Below are positions 7,170 to 16,929 of a DNA stretch of 64,000 nucleotides, in pieces. Every line of letters begins with the position of its first letter. The stretch's first letter is position 1. This stretch comes from Streptomyces sp. NBC_01803 (lineage in GTDB: Bacteria; Actinomycetota; Actinomycetes; Streptomycetales; Streptomycetaceae), in NCBI RefSeq assembly GCF_035917415.1, contig NZ_CP109073.1, positions 2,153,001 through 2,217,000 of the forward strand. Direction: 5' to 3'. A program made the position numbers and the translations under genes. The notes under the pieces are model-generated. The model did no database searches and was not told where the DNA came from. It was given only the letters and a program-made list of their open reading frames with translations.

Positions 7170-8534
7170 GTGACGGTGGGAGTGGTAAGCGCGCGGCGAG
7201 CCTTCGCCCTGCTCGTGGGGTTGACGGTCGTCCTGCTGGGGCTGGTCGTCGCGATGGGTACGGGACGGGACGGGCGGCAGGATCTGGCCGCGCCGACGCC
7301 CGCGCCGACGCGGACGCCCGGCACCGAAGACGGCGAGGGCGGGGGCGAGGGCGAGGAAGTCGTCGTGCCCGCTGTCGACGGTGAGTGGGTGGGCACCTGG
7401 TCCGCGGCTCCGACCGGCGCCGAGCCGGGCACGCGCGACGGCAAGGCCGGCCGGTCCATACGGAACGTGGTGCACGCCTCGGTCGGCGGCACCAGTGCCC
7501 GCGTCGAGCTGTCGAACCGCTACGGCACCCAGCCCCTCACGTTCACCCATGTCACCGTCGCCCTGGCCGCCTCCGGCGGTCCGGCGGCGCGCGCGAACAG
7601 CATGCGCGAGGCGACCTTCGGCGACCTCGCCTCCGTGACGATCCCGGCCGGTGGCTCGGTGGTCAGCGATCCGGTGGACCTGTCGGTGGCCGCGGGCGCC
7701 GACCTGCTGGTGACGGTCTACGCCCCGGACCCCTCCGGCCCGGTGACGTACCACCGCGTGGCCCAGCAGCCGGTCTACGTCGCGGACGGCGATCTGGCGG
7801 GCGTCAGGAGCGGCACGCCGTTCACGGAGGACGGCGAATCCTGGCGCTACGTGACCGCCGTGCACGTGCTCAGCCCGGACACGGACGGCTCGGTGGTCGT
7901 CCTCGGCGACTCCCTCACCGACGGCGTCGACTCGACCCCCGCCGCCAACCGCCGCTGGACGGACGTCCTGGCCCGCCGCCTGCGCGCGGACCCGGACGCG
8001 CCGGCCCTGGCCGTGCTCAACGAGGGGATCAGCGGCAACCGGCTGCTGCGCGACGGCGCCCCCGACCGGGTGTTCAACGGCGTCAGCGGCCTGCGCCGGC
8101 TGCACACGGACGTGCTGGCGCAGTCCGGGGTGCGCACGGTCGTGGTCCAGCTCGGGATCAACGACATCATCCTCCAGCCGAGCCAGCCCGACCCGGAGGC
8201 GATCGTGGCCGGGCTGCGGCTGCTGACCGAGCAGGCGCGTGCCGAGGGGCTGCACGTGGTGGGCGCGACGCTGGCACCGTTCGGCGGCCACGGGGCGTAC
8301 AGCGAGGAGCTGGAGCTGATCCGGCAGCGGGTGAACGCCGCGATCCGGGCCGGCGGCGTTTTCGACGCGGTGACCGACTTCGACGCGGCGCTGCGCGACC
8401 CGGCGCTCCCCCAGCGACTGCTGCCGGCCTACGACTCCGGCGACGGCCTGCACCCCAACGACGCGGGGTACGAGGCGATGGCCCGGGCCGTCGATCTGTC
8501 CGACCTGCTCGGCGGCGCGGAGCGCGCCCTGTAG
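7170..8534 (+). CDS. Secreted SGNH/GDSL hydrolase
   Basis: 454 residues. The N-terminus has a basic start and a 20-residue hydrophobic segment (ALLVGLTVVLLGLVVAMG), then a Pro/Thr/Glu-rich linker: exported or membrane-anchored. A beta-rich domain (WVGTWSAAPTG, VELSNRYGTQPL) precedes the SGNH domain: nucleophile Ser248 in LGDSLTDG, the Gly block NEGISGNRLL, Asn block QLGINDII, and Asp425-His428 in DGLHPND. This is the layout of actinobacterial secreted GDSL esterases; the substrate cannot be told. GTG 7170 is the most upstream start; GTG 7176 or 7182 are alternatives. Confidence 0.88.
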   Translation: MTVGVVSARRAFALLVGLTVVLLGLVVAMGTGRDGRQDLAAPTPAPTRTPGTEDGEGGGEGEEVVVPAVDGEWVGTWSAAPTGAEPGTRDGKAGRSIRNVVHASVGGTSARVELSNRYGTQPLTFTHVTVALAASGGPAARANSMREATFGDLASVTIPAGGSVVSDPVDLSVAAGADLLVTVYAPDPSGPVTYHRVAQQPVYVADGDLAGVRSGTPFTEDGESWRYVTAVHVLSPDTDGSVVVLGDSLTDGVDSTPAANRRWTDVLARRLRADPDAPALAVLNEGISGNRLLRDGAPDRVFNGVSGLRRLHTDVLAQSGVRTVVVQLGINDIILQPSQPDPEAIVAGLRLLTEQARAEGLHVVGATLAPFGGHGAYSEELELIRQRVNAAIRAGGVFDAVTDFDAALRDPALPQRLLPAYDSGDGLHPNDAGYEAMARAVDLSDLLGGAERAL

Positions 8535-8693
8535 CGGTCCGGGGGGCTCTTACGGGTGAGCCCCGGCGGCCGTCCGGGGGATGGGCGCCCGACGGGCGGT
8601 GTGGCCGCGGGCCGCGCCTCGTTACGCACGGTGCCAGAGTGCTTTGAGCGAGCACGTGAACGTACCGCGAGTGACGGAGCCGTAACGCGGGCC

Positions 8694-11102
8694 ATGAGCG
8701 ATGACAGTGAGCGAACGAGCGGTGACGGCCGGTGGACCGGATGGCCGCGCGAGCCCACCGGGCACCCGACCACCGGACACCCGGCGCCCGAGCATCCGAC
8801 CACCGGTCACCCGGCGGCCGGAAACCGGGCCCGGCGCCGCCGCACCGGGCGGCGCCGGCTGGTGCCCACCTGGCGGATGGTGCTGGGCGGGACGCTGGTG
8901 GGCCTGCTGCTCCTGTTCGGCGCGCTGATCGCGGGCTACCTCCTGGTCGAGATCCCGGAGCCGAAGTCGGCCGCGGCGGCGCAGAACAACGTGTACCTGT
9001 ACGCCGACGGATCGCAGCTCGCCCGCGTCGGCGAGGTCAACCGCGAGAACATCCCGCTCACCGAGGTCCCCGCCCGGGTGCGCCACGCCGTCCTGGCCGC
9101 CGAGGATCGCGGCTTCTACGACGACCCGGCCGTGGACATCCCGGCCATGGTCCGCGCCGGCTGGAACATGCTGCGCGGCGGCGAACGGCAGTCCGGCTCC
9201 ACCATCACCCAGCAGTACGTCAAGAACTACTACCTCGACCAGCGCCAGACCCTCAGCCGCAAGGCGAAGGAGCTGTTCATCGCGGTCAAGCTCGGCCGAG
9301 AGGTCAGCAAGGACGACATCCTGGAGGGCTATCTCAACACCAGCTACTTCGGCCGCAACGCCTACGGCATCCAGTCCGCCGCCCAGGCGTACTACGGCAA
9401 GGACACCGCCGAACTGACCACGGCCGAGGGCGCGTACCTGGCGGCGCTGCTCAACGCGCCGAACGCCTTCGACGTGAGCACCAATCCGCGGAACGCCGAA
9501 CTCGCCGTCGACCGCTGGGAGTACGTACTGGACGGCATGGTCTCCGAGGGCTGGCTGAGCGAGGAGCGGCGCGCCGGGATGACGTTCCCCCAGCCCCGGG
9601 AGGTCACCCCGGCCTCCTCCCTCTCCGGCGAGCGCGGCTATCTGGTGGAGGCGGTCAAGCAGTACCTGGCGGAGCGCGGCATCGTGGACGAACAGCGGCT
9701 GGCCGCCGGCGGGTTCCGCATCACGACCACCATCGAGCCGGACCGGCAGCGGGCCCTGGCCGAGGCGGTGGACGAGCAGTTGGAGAGCGCGCTGAGCGAG
9801 GACCGCGAGCCGGACGCCTGGGTCCGCGCCGGGGCGACGTCGGTGGAGACGGACACCGGCCGGGTGGTGGCGATGTACGGGGGCCGGGACTACACCCGGC
9901 AGTACGTCAACAACGCGACGCGCCGCGACTATCAGGCGGCCTCCACGTTCAAGCCCTTCGTCTACGCCGCCGCCCTGGAGCACGGTTCGCGGACGCACGA
10001 CGGGGACCGGATCGGTCCGGACACCGAGTACGAGGGCGACAGCGGCCGGGAGGTCGTCGACCGGGACGGCGAGGGGACCGGGTGGTCGCCGGAGAACGAG
10101 GGCGACGAGGACTACGGCGAGCTCACCGTCAGCGAGGCGATGGACAAGTCCGTCAACACGGTGTTCGCGCAGATGGGCGCGGATGTCGGCCCGAGCCGGG
10201 TGAAGGAGACGGCGGTGGCGCTCGGCATCCCCGAGGCGACGCCCGGCCTGGACTCCGCCGAGGGCTCCATCTCGCTGGGCACGGCCACCCCGAGCACGAT
10301 GGACCTGGCCGAGGCGTACGCGACGCTCGCCGCGCACGGCGAGCATCGGCCCGTGGTGCTGGTGGAGCGGATCACCCACGACGGCGAGGAGATCGAGCTG
10401 CCGGAGCCCGGGACCGACCGCGCCGTCTCCCGGGAGGCGGCGGACGGCACGACGGCGATCCTGCGCAGCGTGGTCCGGGAGGGCACCGGCACGGCGGCCC
10501 AGTCGGCAGGCCGCCCGGCGGCGGGGAAGACGGGCACGGCGGAGCAGGACCGGGCGGCCTGGTTCGCCGGGTACACCCCGGAACTGGCCACGGTGGTCGC
10601 CGTGTTCGGCCAGGACCCGGAGACGGGCGAGCAGCGGGAGCTGTACGGGGCGGCCGGGCAGGAGCGCGTCAGCGGCGGCGGCTTCCCGGCGCGGATCTGG
10701 GGGCAGTACACGGCGGCGGCGCTGGCCGGGGAGCCGACGCGGGAGTTCGATCTCGACGTGGCCGATCCGGAGCCGGACGTCTCCCCCGGGGACGAGCCGT
10801 CGGACGCCGGATCGCGGTCGCCGGAGGAGGACGGGGAGGAGCGGACGGGAGGAGGACGCGGCGGGGAGGACGAGCGGGACGAAGAGCCGTCCGGCGCCCC
10901 GGAGTCCACGCCCAGCGGCGAACCGGCGGCGCCGCCGTCCGGCGCCTCGCCCGGCCCCGCGGACCAGTCGCCGGGCGACGGCTTCCCGTCCGGCTCGTTC
11001 CCCGGAGTGCCGCAGACGCTCACGCCGTTGGTCCCCCTGCCGTCACCGGCCCCCGGCCCTGCGGACCCGGCCGTCCCGCCCGAGGAGGAGCAGCCGGTCT
11101 AG
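8694..11102 (+). CDS. Class A penicillin-binding protein (glycosyltransferase/transpeptidase)
   Basis: 802-residue bifunctional peptidoglycan synthase. An N-terminal Pro/His/Thr-rich cytoplasmic part (repeats of TTGHPA-type), one transmembrane helix (MVLGGTLVGLLLLFGALIAGYLL), a GT51 domain with catalytic Glu137 in AAEDRGFYDDP and SGSTITQQYVKN, then a transpeptidase with Ser417-x-x-Lys420 (STFK), SVNT and Lys612 in GKTGTAEQ. The last 150 residues are an acidic Pro/Ser/Gly-rich tail outside the cell. The ATG at 8694 is chosen over upstream in-frame starts because it gives a normal MSDDSERTSG start. Transcribed alone. Confidence 0.93.
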   Translation: MSDDSERTSGDGRWTGWPREPTGHPTTGHPAPEHPTTGHPAAGNRARRRRTGRRRLVPTWRMVLGGTLVGLLLLFGALIAGYLLVEIPEPKSAAAAQNNVYLYADGSQLARVGEVNRENIPLTEVPARVRHAVLAAEDRGFYDDPAVDIPAMVRAGWNMLRGGERQSGSTITQQYVKNYYLDQRQTLSRKAKELFIAVKLGREVSKDDILEGYLNTSYFGRNAYGIQSAAQAYYGKDTAELTTAEGAYLAALLNAPNAFDVSTNPRNAELAVDRWEYVLDGMVSEGWLSEERRAGMTFPQPREVTPASSLSGERGYLVEAVKQYLAERGIVDEQRLAAGGFRITTTIEPDRQRALAEAVDEQLESALSEDREPDAWVRAGATSVETDTGRVVAMYGGRDYTRQYVNNATRRDYQAASTFKPFVYAAALEHGSRTHDGDRIGPDTEYEGDSGREVVDRDGEGTGWSPENEGDEDYGELTVSEAMDKSVNTVFAQMGADVGPSRVKETAVALGIPEATPGLDSAEGSISLGTATPSTMDLAEAYATLAAHGEHRPVVLVERITHDGEEIELPEPGTDRAVSREAADGTTAILRSVVREGTGTAAQSAGRPAAGKTGTAEQDRAAWFAGYTPELATVVAVFGQDPETGEQRELYGAAGQERVSGGGFPARIWGQYTAAALAGEPTREFDLDVADPEPDVSPGDEPSDAGSRSPEEDGEERTGGGRGGEDERDEEPSGAPESTPSGEPAAPPSGASPGPADQSPGDGFPSGSFPGVPQTLTPLVPLPSPAPGPADPAVPPEEEQPV

Positions 11103-11271
11103 TGTCCGCGGACGGGGATTCCCGGGCAGCTCGCCGCGACACCGGCCACCGGCGGCGGCCGGCACCGGCGGCGGACCAGGAGACGGCCGGCGGACTTCCG
11201 GCTCGGACGACGTCTCGGGGAGGGATGCCCGGCGGAGCGTCGTGTCGTGGCCCTGGGCCCCTCCCGGGCTC

Positions 11272-11613
11272 CTACAGGTACAGCCCGGTGGAGTCGTCGG
11301 TGTCCTGGAGGCGCTCGGCGGCGACCGCGTGCAGGTCGCGTTCCCGCATCAGGATGTACGACACCCCCCGCACCTCGACCTCGGCGCGGTCCTCGGGGTC
11401 GTAGAGCACGCGGTCCCCCGGCTCGACCGTGCGGACGTTCTGGCCGACGGCCACCACCTCGGCCCAGTCGAGCCGGCGGCCGACGCGGGCCGTCGCCGGG
11501 ATGACGATGCCGCCCGAGGAGCGGCGCTCGCCCTCGGCGGTGTCGGCCCGGACCAGCACCCGGTCGTGCAGCATCCGGATGGGCAGCTTGTCGTGGGTGG
11601 GGTGCGAACTCAC
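11272..11613 (-). CDS. GroES-like co-chaperonin family protein
   Basis: 113-residue Cpn10-fold protein: KLPIRMLHDRVLVRAD, SSGGIVIPATARVGRRLDWAEVVAVG, VEPGDRVLYDPEDRAEVEVRG. It stands without groEL and its loop differs from canonical GroES, so it is likely a second GroES-like copy rather than the main co-chaperonin. The GTG at 11613 gives the start VSSHPTHDK; upstream codons are not homologous. It is followed downstream by the class A PBP in convergent orientation. Confidence 0.8.
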   Translation of the reverse strand: MSSHPTHDKLPIRMLHDRVLVRADTAEGERRSSGGIVIPATARVGRRLDWAEVVAVGQNVRTVEPGDRVLYDPEDRAEVEVRGVSYILMRERDLHAVAAERLQDTDDSTGLYL

Positions 11614-11646
11614 ATGATGACCGTATCTCAGCGCGGCGGCGGGCAC

Positions 11647-11976
11647 CTACCGGCGTCGGCGCCTGGACGACAGCACCAGCGTCCCGGCCACGGCCGCGAC
11701 CAGGACGACCGCCGGGACCACGCGCTCCATCCGGGGCTCGCCCGCGGGCGAGACGAACTGCGCCCGCACGCCACTGACCGCCCGGTTGACCTTGACCACC
11801 GCGTTGCCCGTCGCGCGGTCGACGGCCGCGGCGGCGCGCGCCTTGGCGTCACCCACGATCGTGCTGGGGTGGACCCTGACCCCGATCTCGTCCAGCGTGG
11901 CCGCGAGGTTCTTCTGCCGCTGGGCGATCCGCGCCTCGATCTCCGCTCGCGTCCTGGCCGATTCCGCCACGCTCAC
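11647..11976 (-). CDS. DUF3618 domain protein
   Basis: 109 residues. The N-terminal segment ARTRAEIEARIAQRQKNLAATLDEIG is the DUF3618 signature, followed by a charged helical part and one C-terminal transmembrane helix (VVPAVVLVAAVAGTLVL) with a terminal Arg run. Function unknown; the family is common in actinobacteria as a small membrane-anchored helical protein. GTG 11976 follows GGAGG closely; GTG 11970 two codons on has better spacing. It is divergent from bcp. Confidence 0.85.
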   Translation of the reverse strand: MSVAESARTRAEIEARIAQRQKNLAATLDEIGVRVHPSTIVGDAKARAAAAVDRATGNAVVKVNRAVSGVRAQFVSPAGEPRMERVVPAVVLVAAVAGTLVLSSRRRRR

Positions 11977-12119
11977 GCCTCCATCGTCCGTGCCACAACA
12001 CCGCTGTCCATCGGGGTTGCCGCACAGTCTGTCAGGTCGGTTCGCGGCGTGCGCGCGGGATCCCCCGATTAGGCTGGGTGGCGCACCGCACACCGATCAC
12101 AAGGAGCGATGAGCACATC

Positions 12120-12587
12120 ATGAGCGCTCGCCTTCAGGCGGGGGACCCGGCCCCCGCTTTCACTCTGCCCGACGCCGACGGCAAGCCGGTGTCGCTGGCC
12201 GACCACGCGGGACGCAAGGTCATCGTGTATTTCTACCCGGCCGCTCTCACCCCCGGCTGCACCAAGCAGGCGTGCGACTTCACGGACAACCTGGCGCTGC
12301 TGGCCGGCGCCGGGTACGAGGTGATCGGCGTCTCCCCCGACTCACCGGAGAAGCTGGGCAAGTTCCGCGCCAAGGAGGACCTGAAGGTCACCCTGGTCAG
12401 CGACCCGGACAAGGAAATCCTCAAGGCGTACGGGGCGTTCGGCGAGAAGACCCTGTACGGGAAGACGGTCACGGGAGTGATCCGCTCGACGGTCGTCGTC
12501 GACGAGGACGGAAAGGTGGCGCGGGCGCTGTACAACGTCAAGGCCACCGGTCACGTCGCCAAGCTGATCAGAGACCTGGGCCTGTAG
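12120..12587 (+). CDS. bcp: Thioredoxin-dependent thiol peroxidase Bcp
   Basis: 155-residue peroxiredoxin of the BCP/PrxQ class that detoxifies peroxides using thioredoxin. The peroxidatic Cys47 is in TPGCTKQACDF with resolving Cys52. The GVSPDSPEKLGKF and LVSDPDKEILKAYGAFG motifs fit the family. The ATG at 12120 is fixed by homology (MSARLQAGDPAPAFTLPD). The AAGGAG is 13 bases away, an unusually long spacing. It is followed after 40 bases by the HAD phosphatase on the same strand. Confidence 0.92.
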   Translation: MSARLQAGDPAPAFTLPDADGKPVSLADHAGRKVIVYFYPAALTPGCTKQACDFTDNLALLAGAGYEVIGVSPDSPEKLGKFRAKEDLKVTLVSDPDKEILKAYGAFGEKTLYGKTVTGVIRSTVVVDEDGKVARALYNVKATGHVAKLIRDLGL

Positions 12588-12627
12588 GTCCGTCCGGACC
12601 GCAGCGGTAGTGAAGGAGAACGTGGAC

Positions 12628-13407
12628 GTGGCAGAGCGCAAGCCGATCGAGTCCTGGCTGACCGACATGGACGGCGTCCTCATCCACGAGGGAGTGCCGG
12701 TCCCGGGGGCCGACCGCTTCCTGAAGCGACTGCGGGAGTCGGGCAAGCCGTTCCTCGTCCTGACGAACAACTCGATCTACACCCGCCGCGACCTCCGGGC
12801 CCGGCTGACGCGGATGGGCCTCGACGTCCCGGTCGAGAACATCTGGACCTCGGCCCTGGCGACCGCGCAGTTCCTGGACATACAGCGGCCGGGCGGCACG
12901 GCCTACGTCATCGGCGAGGCCGGACTGACCACGGCCCTGCACGACGTGGGGTATGTACTCGGCGATGTGTCGCCGGACTACGTGGTGCTCGGCGAGACCA
13001 GGACGTACAGCTTCGAGGCGCTGACCAAGGCGATCCGGCTGATCAACGACGGGGCGCGGTTCATCGCGACCAACCCGGACCACACCGGTCCGTCGGCGGA
13101 GGGCGCGCTGCCCGCGACCGGGTCGGTGGCGGCGCTGATCACCAAGGCGACCGGTCGCGAGCCGTATTTCGTGGGCAAGCCGAACCCGCTGATGATGCGC
13201 ACCGGGCTGAACATGATCGGGGCGCACTCGGAGACCAGCGCGATGGTCGGGGACCGGATGGACACCGACGTGCTGGCCGGTCTGGAGGCGGGGATGGAGA
13301 CGTTCCTGGTGCTGACCGGGCTGACGGCGCCGGAGGACGTGGAGCGCTTTCCGTTCCGGCCGTCCTCCGTGGTGGACTCGATCGCGGACCTGGTCGACAA
13401 GGTCTGA
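12628..13407 (+). CDS. HAD-IIA family phosphatase (NagD-like)
   Basis: 259-residue cytoplasmic phosphatase. The nucleophile motif is TDMDGVL (Asp13, Asp15), followed by LVLTNNS, a type IIA cap domain, then VGKPNP and the metal-binding MVGDRMDTDVLAG. The NagD group dephosphorylates sugar phosphates and nucleotides; the substrate here is unknown. GTG 12628 is chosen because AAGGAG is 9 bases upstream; GTG 12622 and 12610 are in frame but too close to it or upstream of it. Probably co-transcribed with bcp. Confidence 0.88.
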   Translation: MAERKPIESWLTDMDGVLIHEGVPVPGADRFLKRLRESGKPFLVLTNNSIYTRRDLRARLTRMGLDVPVENIWTSALATAQFLDIQRPGGTAYVIGEAGLTTALHDVGYVLGDVSPDYVVLGETRTYSFEALTKAIRLINDGARFIATNPDHTGPSAEGALPATGSVAALITKATGREPYFVGKPNPLMMRTGLNMIGAHSETSAMVGDRMDTDVLAGLEAGMETFLVLTGLTAPEDVERFPFRPSSVVDSIADLVDKV

Positions 13408-13540
13408 CCGCGCGGTCGCGACGGCGTGGATCCGACCGTATGACGGCGATTCCCCGTCCGGGCTAACCACGAGCCGCAGCGGATGCGGCGCGCGCTGAAC
13501 CGGGGGACCTTCGACGGGACAAGACCCGGAGGTTTCCGCC

Positions 13541-14218
13541 ATGGCCGTCGTCCCGTCCCGCCGATCCCTGAGGCTCGCCCTGTGCGCGGGCGCCATGACC
13601 CTGGCCGCCGCCGCCGCCGCCGGCTCCGGCCCGGCCCTCGCCGAGGACGGGCCGGCGGAGACCTCGGATGTGCGCGTCGAGCCGGTCAGTCCCCGGCCCG
13701 GGGACGACGTCGAGCTGCGGGTGCCCGGCTGCTCGGGTGAGTCGGGCACGGCGCGGTCGGCGGGGTTCGTCGCCGAGGCGCGGCTGACGCCGGCGGCCGA
13801 CGGCGGCGCGGGGCTCTTCGGCGAGGCGCGGGTGAGCTCCACACTGGAGCCGGGCGTGCACCCCATCGAGGTGGCCTGCGACGGCGAGGAGACGAAGATC
13901 ACCGGCCGGCTCATCATCACCGGCGCGGACCCCGAGCGGTCCGAGCCGACGCCGGAGGAGTCCCGGCCCGAGGAGTCCCGGCCCGAGGAGTCCCGGCCCG
14001 AGGAGTCCCGGCCCGAGGAGTCCCGACCCGAGGATGCCGGACCCGAGGATGCCGGGCCGACCGCGCCGGTGCGCGCGGGCGGCGGGGGCACCGCGCCGGG
14101 GCCCGAGGACGCGGCCACCAGCATGAGCGGCGGCACGGCCGGGCTCGCGCTGTTCTCCGGCGCGCTGGCCGGCGGCGCGATGCTGGCCGTATGGCGGCTG
14201 CACGCCCGGGAGAGATGA
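13541..14218 (+). CDS. Exported wall/membrane protein with EESRP repeats, sortase partner
   Basis: 225 residues: signal peptide (ALCAGAMTLAAAAAAGSGPALA), an extracellular beta-like domain (DVRVEPVSPRPGDDVELRVPGC, two Cys), a repeat stalk of five EESRP and two EDAGP units, and a C-terminal hydrophobic helix with a basic end (WRLHARER). The layout is that of a sortase substrate, but no LPxTG-like motif precedes the helix. Its stop overlaps the start of the class F sortase, so the two are translationally coupled. A good GGAGG precedes the ATG. No specific function is known to me. Confidence 0.8.
   Translation: MAVVPSRRSLRLALCAGAMTLAAAAAAGSGPALAEDGPAETSDVRVEPVSPRPGDDVELRVPGCSGESGTARSAGFVAEARLTPAADGGAGLFGEARVSSTLEPGVHPIEVACDGEETKITGRLIITGADPERSEPTPEESRPEESRPEESRPEESRPEESRPEDAGPEDAGPTAPVRAGGGGTAPGPEDAATSMSGGTAGLALFSGALAGGAMLAVWRLHARER
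13955..14059 (+). repeat. Seven 15-bp units encoding EESRP/EDAGP
   Basis: Five near-identical units of GAGGAGTCCCGGCCC followed by two diverged units (GAGGATGCCGGACCC-type), all in frame in the exported protein. It forms an acidic, Pro-rich stalk; the copy number probably varies between strains. Confidence 0.9.
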
Positions 14219-14886
14219 TGACCGGCGTGCCGCGCGCCTCCGGCACCGGCCGCCTGATCTCCGCCGTCGCCTGGACGGTGCTGCTGCTCGCCCTGTGGCT
14301 GTGGGGCCGGGAGCTGACCGACGGCGGCCCGCCGCTGGGCACGCCCGGCGAGGCCCCCGCCGCCGGCCGCGCCGGCGAGGGCGCCACGCCGCCCGCGCCC
14401 GCCGAGCCGCTGGCCGGGCACCCGGCGCCGCGCGTGGTCGAGATCGAGGCCATCGGCGTCCGCGCCGACATCGTGGCGCGCGACGTGGACGCCTCCGGCG
14501 GGGTGGCGCCGCCGCCGTTCGAGACACCCGAGGTGGTCGGCTGGTACGCGGGCGGGCCGACGCCGGGCGCGGCGGGCGCGGCGGTGCTGGTCGGCCACGT
14601 GGACACCGAGACGGAGCCGGCCGTCTTCTACGCGCTGAGCGACGTGCCGCCCGGCAGCGAGGTGCGGGTGACGCGGACCGACGGCAGCGTCGCGGAGTTC
14701 ACCGTGAGCGACGTGGAGGTGGTGGAGCGCGGCGAGTTCGACGCGACGCGCGTCTACGGCCCGCGCCGCGCGGGCGCCGCCGAGCTGCGGCTGATCACCT
14801 GCGGCGGCACGTTCGACCGCGAGCGCCAGAGCTACTCCGCCAACGTGGTGGTCTCCGCCTACCTCACGCACGCGGCGGCGGCGTGA
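14215..14886 (+). CDS. Class F sortase
   Basis: 223-residue membrane-anchored transpeptidase. An N-terminal helix (LISAVAWTVLLLALWLWG), a Pro/Ala linker, then the sortase barrel with His128 in LVGHVDT, Cys196 in LITCGG and Arg204 in RERQSYSANVVV, the complete catalytic triad. The spacing and the GHVDTE motif match class F enzymes of actinobacteria. Starts ATG 14215 or 14218 overlap the TGA of the upstream gene. The last 23 bases overlap the 3' end of the convergent rdgB gene. Confidence 0.9.
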   Translation: MMTGVPRASGTGRLISAVAWTVLLLALWLWGRELTDGGPPLGTPGEAPAAGRAGEGATPPAPAEPLAGHPAPRVVEIEAIGVRADIVARDVDASGGVAPPPFETPEVVGWYAGGPTPGAAGAAVLVGHVDTETEPAVFYALSDVPPGSEVRVTRTDGSVAEFTVSDVEVVERGEFDATRVYGPRRAGAAELRLITCGGTFDRERQSYSANVVVSAYLTHAAAA

Positions 14887-15493
14887 GCAGCTCCGCGACC
14901 AGCGGCGCGAGCGCGCGGAACGCCTTGCCCCGGTGGCTGATCGCGTTCTTCTCGGCCGGGGTCAGCTGGGCGCAGGTCCGGGTGTCGCCCTCGGGCTGGA
15001 GGATCGGGTCGTAGCCGAAGCCGCCCTCCCCCTCGGGCGCGTACCGGAGGGTGCCGCGCAGCCGGCCTTCGGCGACGCGCTCGGTGCCGTCGGGCAGGGC
15101 GAGCACGGCGGCGCACGCGAAGTGCGCGCCCCGGTGCGGCTCGGGCACGTCCGCGAGCTGGGCCAGCAGCAGCTCCAGATTGGCCCGGTCGTCGCCGTGC
15201 TTCCCGGCCCAGCGGGCGGAGAAGATGCCGGGCGCGCCGCCGAGCACGTCCACGCACAGCCCCGAGTCGTCCGCGACCGCCGGCAGCCCGGTGGCCCGCG
15301 CGAGGGCGTGCGCCTTGAGCAGGGCGTTCTCCGCGAACGTCACGCCGGTCTCCCGGACATCGGGCACCTCGGGGAACGCGTCGGCGCCGACCAGCTCCAC
15401 GGCCGGCCCCGACCCGGCCAGGATGGCGCGCAGTTCGGTGACCTTGTGGGCGTTGCGGGTGGCGAGGACGAGACGCTGCTGTGTGCTGGACAT
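14864..15493 (-). CDS. rdgB: XTP/dITP diphosphatase (RdgB/HAM1)
   Basis: 209-residue house-cleaning pyrophosphatase that hydrolyses XTP, ITP and dITP to monophosphates. Visible motifs: LATRNAHKVTELRAIL, GVTFAENALLKA, ADDSGLCVDVLGGAPGIFSARWAG, FGYDPIL and the terminal SHRGKAFRAL. The length fits the family. The ATG at 15493 gives MSSTQQRLVLATRN. It overlaps the sortase 3' end. In actinobacteria rdgB commonly lies beside RNase PH, as here with one small lipoprotein gene between. Confidence 0.94.
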   Translation of the reverse strand: MSSTQQRLVLATRNAHKVTELRAILAGSGPAVELVGADAFPEVPDVRETGVTFAENALLKAHALARATGLPAVADDSGLCVDVLGGAPGIFSARWAGKHGDDRANLELLLAQLADVPEPHRGAHFACAAVLALPDGTERVAEGRLRGTLRYAPEGEGGFGYDPILQPEGDTRTCAQLTPAEKNAISHRGKAFRALAPLVAELLTPPPRA

Positions 15494-15727
15494 ACACCGG
15501 ATTATGGCAAGCGCGCCGCGCCCCCGCGATGATCCGGCGGAACGGCCCCCGGGCCGGTCTTCCGGTTCATCGTGGACCAGGCCGCGGCCTCCCAGACTCT
15601 CGGAAACCGCGCAGGTACCCCGGGCGCCCGGCCGGCGAGACGCCGAAGGCAGCCCGCACATGCCGTACCCACGCGACGCCGCACGCGGCCCGGGGACACC
15701 CCCCGGACGAAGTCCGCCGGAGCGGGC

Positions 15728-16108
15728 CTAACTGGAGCAGGCGTCGGTCAGTTGGCCGGTGGCGTCGTAGAGCGGGGACAGGTCGACGACCGTGCCGTCC
15801 TCGAAGCCGGCCTGGATGGAGTCCAGGGCCGCCTGGATGGAATCCGCGGCGGCGCTGACGTCCGCGTCGTCCACGTCGTTCTGCACGTCCGACACGTCCC
15901 CGGTCAGGGTGTCGGCGGCGTCGGCGAACGCCTGTGGGTCGTTCGCCTCGACGGCCTGTCCCAGCGCCTCGGCGGAGCTGGTCACCTCCAGCGCGAGCCG
16001 GGCGCAGTCCACGGCCTGCTGCAGATCGCAGCCGGCGGTGAACCCCGCGGTCAGCGCCGTCGCCGTCAACACCCCTGTGGGTATGGCTAGCTTCACGGTC
16101 TTCATCAT
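15728..16108 (-). CDS. Small secreted lipoprotein-like protein
   Basis: 126 residues: signal peptide MMKTVKLAIPTGVLTATALTAG, then GFTAGC, an acceptable lipobox with Cys near residue 26. The mature part is acidic and helical (SSAEALGQAVEANDPQAFADAA, DVDDADVSAAADSIQAAL), ending with a Cys (DACSS) that may pair with an earlier Cys. A strong GGGGAGGG precedes the ATG pair. It lies between rph and rdgB on the same strand. I do not recognise the family beyond conserved Streptomyces small lipoproteins. Confidence 0.72.
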   Translation of the reverse strand: MMKTVKLAIPTGVLTATALTAGFTAGCDLQQAVDCARLALEVTSSAEALGQAVEANDPQAFADAADTLTGDVSDVQNDVDDADVSAAADSIQAALDSIQAGFEDGTVVDLSPLYDATGQLTDACSS

Positions 16109-16139
16109 TCCCTCCCCGGGCATCCTCATGGTGCGCGGC

Positions 16140-16868
<729 letters not shown>

Positions 16869-16929
16869 GGGGACGAGCCTAGTCCGTCCCGGCCCACCCT
16901 CCGCAGGGGCCGGGAACGGATGGCGGCGC

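Noticed and set aside
12109..12123. Four-codon mini-ORF (ATG AGC ACA TCA TGA) ending on the bcp start ATGA
   Set aside because: The ribosome site is too close (2 bases) to the mini-ORF start and such overlaps arise easily by chance; not annotated.
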